Below, in pieces: positions 5,560 through 7,203 of a DNA stretch of 7,203 nucleotides. The stretch lies in the NCBI GenBank assembly GCA_020027415.1, contig JAHRAW010000051.1, positions 1 to 7,203 of the forward strand, written 5' to 3'. Made by a program: the position numbers and the translations under genes. This DNA comes from Gammaproteobacteria bacterium. GTDB lineage: Bacteria > Pseudomonadota > Gammaproteobacteria > Arenicellales > Poriferihabitantaceae. The notes beneath the pieces were generated by a model. The model worked only from the letters and a program-made list of their open reading frames with translations, was not told the DNA's origin and did no database searches. Within the stretch, counting starts at the first letter, position 1; each line of letters begins with the position of its first letter.

Positions 5560-6442
5560 CGCGCTGCAACAACGCCGGCAAGTGTTTTTCCCAGCCGATT
5601 GCCATTAAGTGAAAGCCGTTGCAACACGCGCGCAGGTCGCGGATGGTTTCGGCGGCGATGGCGAGGCTTTCATTCACCACGTGCTCGGCGTCGGCGGATT
5701 TTTCCGCGTGCGCGATGCGGTCCAGCAACGCCGGCGGGATGTCAATGCCAGGCACTTTTGCATTCATATAGTTCGCCATTTTCACCGATTTAATTGGGAT
5801 GATGCCGACTAACAGGCGGAGGTCGGCGGCGGCGATATGGAGGCGTTCCACAAAGCGATGCAATTGATCGCTTTGGTAGATTGCTTGGGTTTGGAAAAAC
5901 TGCGCCCCGGCGTCAATCTTGCGGTGCGTGTTTTCCACCTCGGCGGCGAGGTCTTTCGCCCCCGGGTTGCATACGCTGCCGATATAAAAGTCGGTGTCGC
6001 CGTCCAGCGCGTTGCCGGCGTGGTCGTTGCCATGGTTGAGCGCGTGCGCCGCGGCAATAATCTGCGATGAAAATAAATCGTTGACGCCTTTGGCTTGCGG
6101 GTGGTCGCCGATATGCGGCGGGTCGCCGCCCATAATCACCAGATTGGAAATCCCCAATGCATGCGCGCCCAACATGCCGCTTTGCAACGCCAAGCGATTT
6201 TTGTCGCGCGAAGTCACCTGCACGATGGGCTCCATTCCTAAGTTCAATAAAGCATGCCCGGCGGCGACCGGGTCCATGGTCATGCGGGCGGCCGCCGAGT
6301 CGGTCAGGTTGAACGCATGCACGATGTTTTTCAGCATCTCGGCTTTTTCAAGCAACACCGAAAGATTGCTGCCTTTCGGCGGCGAGAGTTCGCAGGTGAC
6401 CGTGAACTTGCCGCTTTGTAGCGCGGATTTAAGTTTGCTCAT
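5552..6442 (-). CDS. metF: Methylenetetrahydrofolate reductase (short MTHFR family protein)
   Basis: Members reduce 5,10-methylenetetrahydrofolate to 5-methyltetrahydrofolate with FAD, supplying the methyl group for methionine; some relatives run in the oxidative direction when methylated compounds are degraded. The 296-residue product is a single (beta-alpha)8 barrel, close to E. coli MetF in length, but it belongs to a distinct branch: FTVTCELSPPKG near residues 13-24, NLTDSAAARM at 45-54, MGGDPPHIGDHP at 104-115, DFYIGSVCNPGA at 151-162, KIDAGAQFFQTQ at 175-186, PIKSVKMANYMN at 216-227 and GFHLMAIGWE at 276-285. E18, D107 and Q186 align by eye with E. coli Glu28, Asp120 and Gln183. The ATG at 6442-6440 suits the family; an upstream ATG frame closes at once with TGA. 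No strong ribosome binding site is visible. It converges on the DUF2237 gene and diverges from the exported MBL-fold gene. No methionine synthase or methyltransferase gene is nearby, so the direction of use is open. Confidence 0.9.
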   Translation of the reverse strand: MSKLKSALQSGKFTVTCELSPPKGSNLSVLLEKAEMLKNIVHAFNLTDSAAARMTMDPVAAGHALLNLGMEPIVQVTSRDKNRLALQSGMLGAHALGISNLVIMGGDPPHIGDHPQAKGVNDLFSSQIIAAAHALNHGNDHAGNALDGDTDFYIGSVCNPGAKDLAAEVENTHRKIDAGAQFFQTQAIYQSDQLHRFVERLHIAAADLRLLVGIIPIKSVKMANYMNAKVPGIDIPPALLDRIAHAEKSADAEHVVNESLAIAAETIRDLRACCNGFHLMAIGWEKHLPALLQRAA

Positions 6443-6513
6443 GGACTCAGGAGTAGGGGCTCATGGATCGGCCGCGGCGGTTGCGCCGTGACGCGCTATT
6501 TTATCGAAAAAAA

Positions 6514-6540
6514 TTGACTGTGGCGCATTAATAGCATAAC
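6514..6540 (+). promoter_or_regulatory. Probable promoter of the MBL-fold gene in the divergent intergenic region
   Basis: TTGACT at 6514-6519 is a five-of-six match to the -35 consensus and follows an A-tract (seven A at 6507-6513). The -10 is less clear: CATAAC at 6535-6540 has a 15-bp spacer and TAACCA at 6537-6542 a 17-bp spacer. Transcription would start about 30 bases before the ATG at 6576. The same 133-bp gap must hold the metF promoter; TAAAAT on the minus strand (6503-6498) is a candidate -10 for it but lacks a recognisable -35. Confidence 0.5.
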
Positions 6541-6562
6541 CATGCAGGCAATTACAGCAAAC

Positions 6563-6567
6563 GGAGG
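6563..6567 (+). promoter_or_regulatory. Strong Shine-Dalgarno sequence of the MBL-fold gene
   Basis: GGAGG at 6563-6567, inside ACGGAGGAAA, lies 8 bases before the ATG at 6576 and decides that start. No other gene in the window has a comparable match, so this gene may be translated more efficiently than its neighbours or follow a different initiation mode. Confidence 0.8.
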
Positions 6568-6575
6568 AAAATCCT

Positions 6576-7203
6576 ATGCAACCCTTTGACAAAGTAACAA
6601 CCTACGCGGCTGGCAATCGCCGCACCGCAATCCGCTTGGCGACTGCAGCCGGGCTGGGCTTTTTGTGTTGGGCGGCGGGCGTCACCAGTGTCGGCGCCGG
6701 GCCCACGGCGTGGCAGCAAGTCAAAAATAATAACCACGTGATTGAAATGCAAAACCGCGGCGGCGGCGACCCCACCGCAAGCGGCGAAGTGCGCATTGAT
6801 TTCTACGGGCACGCGGCGTTCAAAATGACCACGCCGGCGGGCGTGACCTTGTTGTTTGACCCGTGGCGGAACGACCCCTCCGGCTACTGGGGCGTTTGGT
6901 TTCCGCAGGAGTTCCCCGAAATTGAGGTGGATATGGTGCTTTCCACCCACGCGCACTTTGACCATGACGCAACCGAACGCCCCAACGGACAGATGATTCT
7001 GGATCGCATGAGCGGGGTGTATCGGTTCGGCGATGTTAAAATTACCGGCTTGGCGGACAAGCATCAGTGCGTAGCGCCGGGCTGGTATAAATGGACCGAT
7101 GCGATGCCGGAGTTCGGGCAGCCGCAATGCCCGCCCGACAACCATCATCACCTGGATAACAATATCTATTTGGTGGAAAGCGGCGGCCTGCGCATCGTGG
7201 TGT
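6576..7203 (+). CDS. Exported metallo-beta-lactamase-fold hydrolase, N-terminal part (runs off right edge)
   Basis: The 209 residues seen start MQPFDKVTTYAAGNRRTAIR, with an Arg pair at 15-16 followed by a hydrophobic stretch to about residue 40 ending TSVGA. The NRRTAIR motif resembles a twin-arginine signal (S/T-R-R-x-F-L-K), so Tat export of a folded, metal-loaded enzyme is plausible; Sec export is the alternative. The mature part has VRIDFYGHAAFKM (72-84), LLFDPW (92-97) and the metal-binding motif STHAHFDHD (123-131), with H125, H127, D129 and H130 as ligands. This strand-loop pattern (GHAAF, then FDPW, then HxHxDH) is like the UlaG-type branch rather than true beta-lactamases. H163 and a histidine run at 190-192 before LDNNIYLVESGG are also present; the later metal ligands lie past the edge. 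Substrate cannot be told. The start is fixed by a strong Shine-Dalgarno sequence. Transcribed divergently from metF. Confidence 0.88.
   Translation, partial: MQPFDKVTTYAAGNRRTAIRLATAAGLGFLCWAAGVTSVGAGPTAWQQVKNNNHVIEMQNRGGGDPTASGEVRIDFYGHAAFKMTTPAGVTLLFDPWRNDPSGYWGVWFPQEFPEIEVDMVLSTHAHFDHDATERPNGQMILDRMSGVYRFGDVKITGLADKHQCVAPGWYKWTDAMPEFGQPQCPPDNHHHLDNNIYLVESGGLRIVV

Noticed and set aside
6552..7151. 199-codon minus-strand frame opposite the MBL-fold gene
   Set aside because: The plus-strand frame has a strong Shine-Dalgarno sequence, an export signal and the HxHxDH motif; the antisense frame has no recognisable motif.

Overview
The window looks like a stretch of chromosome from a GC-rich gammaproteobacterium. 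MnmA, PurB and the membrane-type (class 2) PyrD all resemble the Escherichia coli types by eye, and mnmA followed directly by purB echoes the enterobacterial order mnmA-hflD-purB, with hflD absent. Species cannot be told from the sequence. The code is the standard one as far as can be seen: pyrD and metF end at TGA where their families end, and no core gene has an internal TGA.

Layout. Positions 1-415, minus strand, hold the 5' part of a collagen-like gene (coiled-coil repeats, then Gly-X-Y triplets running off the left edge), broken by an in-frame TAG and by a TGA that stands exactly where a glycine codon should be. Positions about 450-518 carry a TATAAT-type promoter. From 519 to 5514 five plus-strand genes follow closely: a secreted conserved protein of unknown function, mnmA (tRNA 2-thiouridylase), purB (adenylosuccinate lyase), pyrD (dihydroorotate dehydrogenase) and a small DUF2237-type protein whose start overlaps the pyrD stop. 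A hairpin near 5535-5559 separates this run from a convergent minus-strand methylenetetrahydrofolate reductase (metF family, 5552-6442). A divergent intergenic region (6443-6575) leads to a plus-strand exported metallo-beta-lactamase-fold protein that runs off the right edge and carries the only strong Shine-Dalgarno sequence in the window.

Functionally this is mostly housekeeping: tRNA wobble modification, purine and pyrimidine synthesis, and one-carbon folate metabolism. The two exported proteins and the broken collagen-like gene are the accessory parts. I do not see a convincing new multi-gene system. The points most worth a second look are the Gly-to-stop change in the collagen-like gene, the possible Cys-His-Asp triad and odd Trp/Arg-rich tail in the secreted protein, the missing hflD, the hexamer-built insertion in PyrD, an 18-bp tandem repeat ahead of pyrD, and the scarcity of Shine-Dalgarno sequences.
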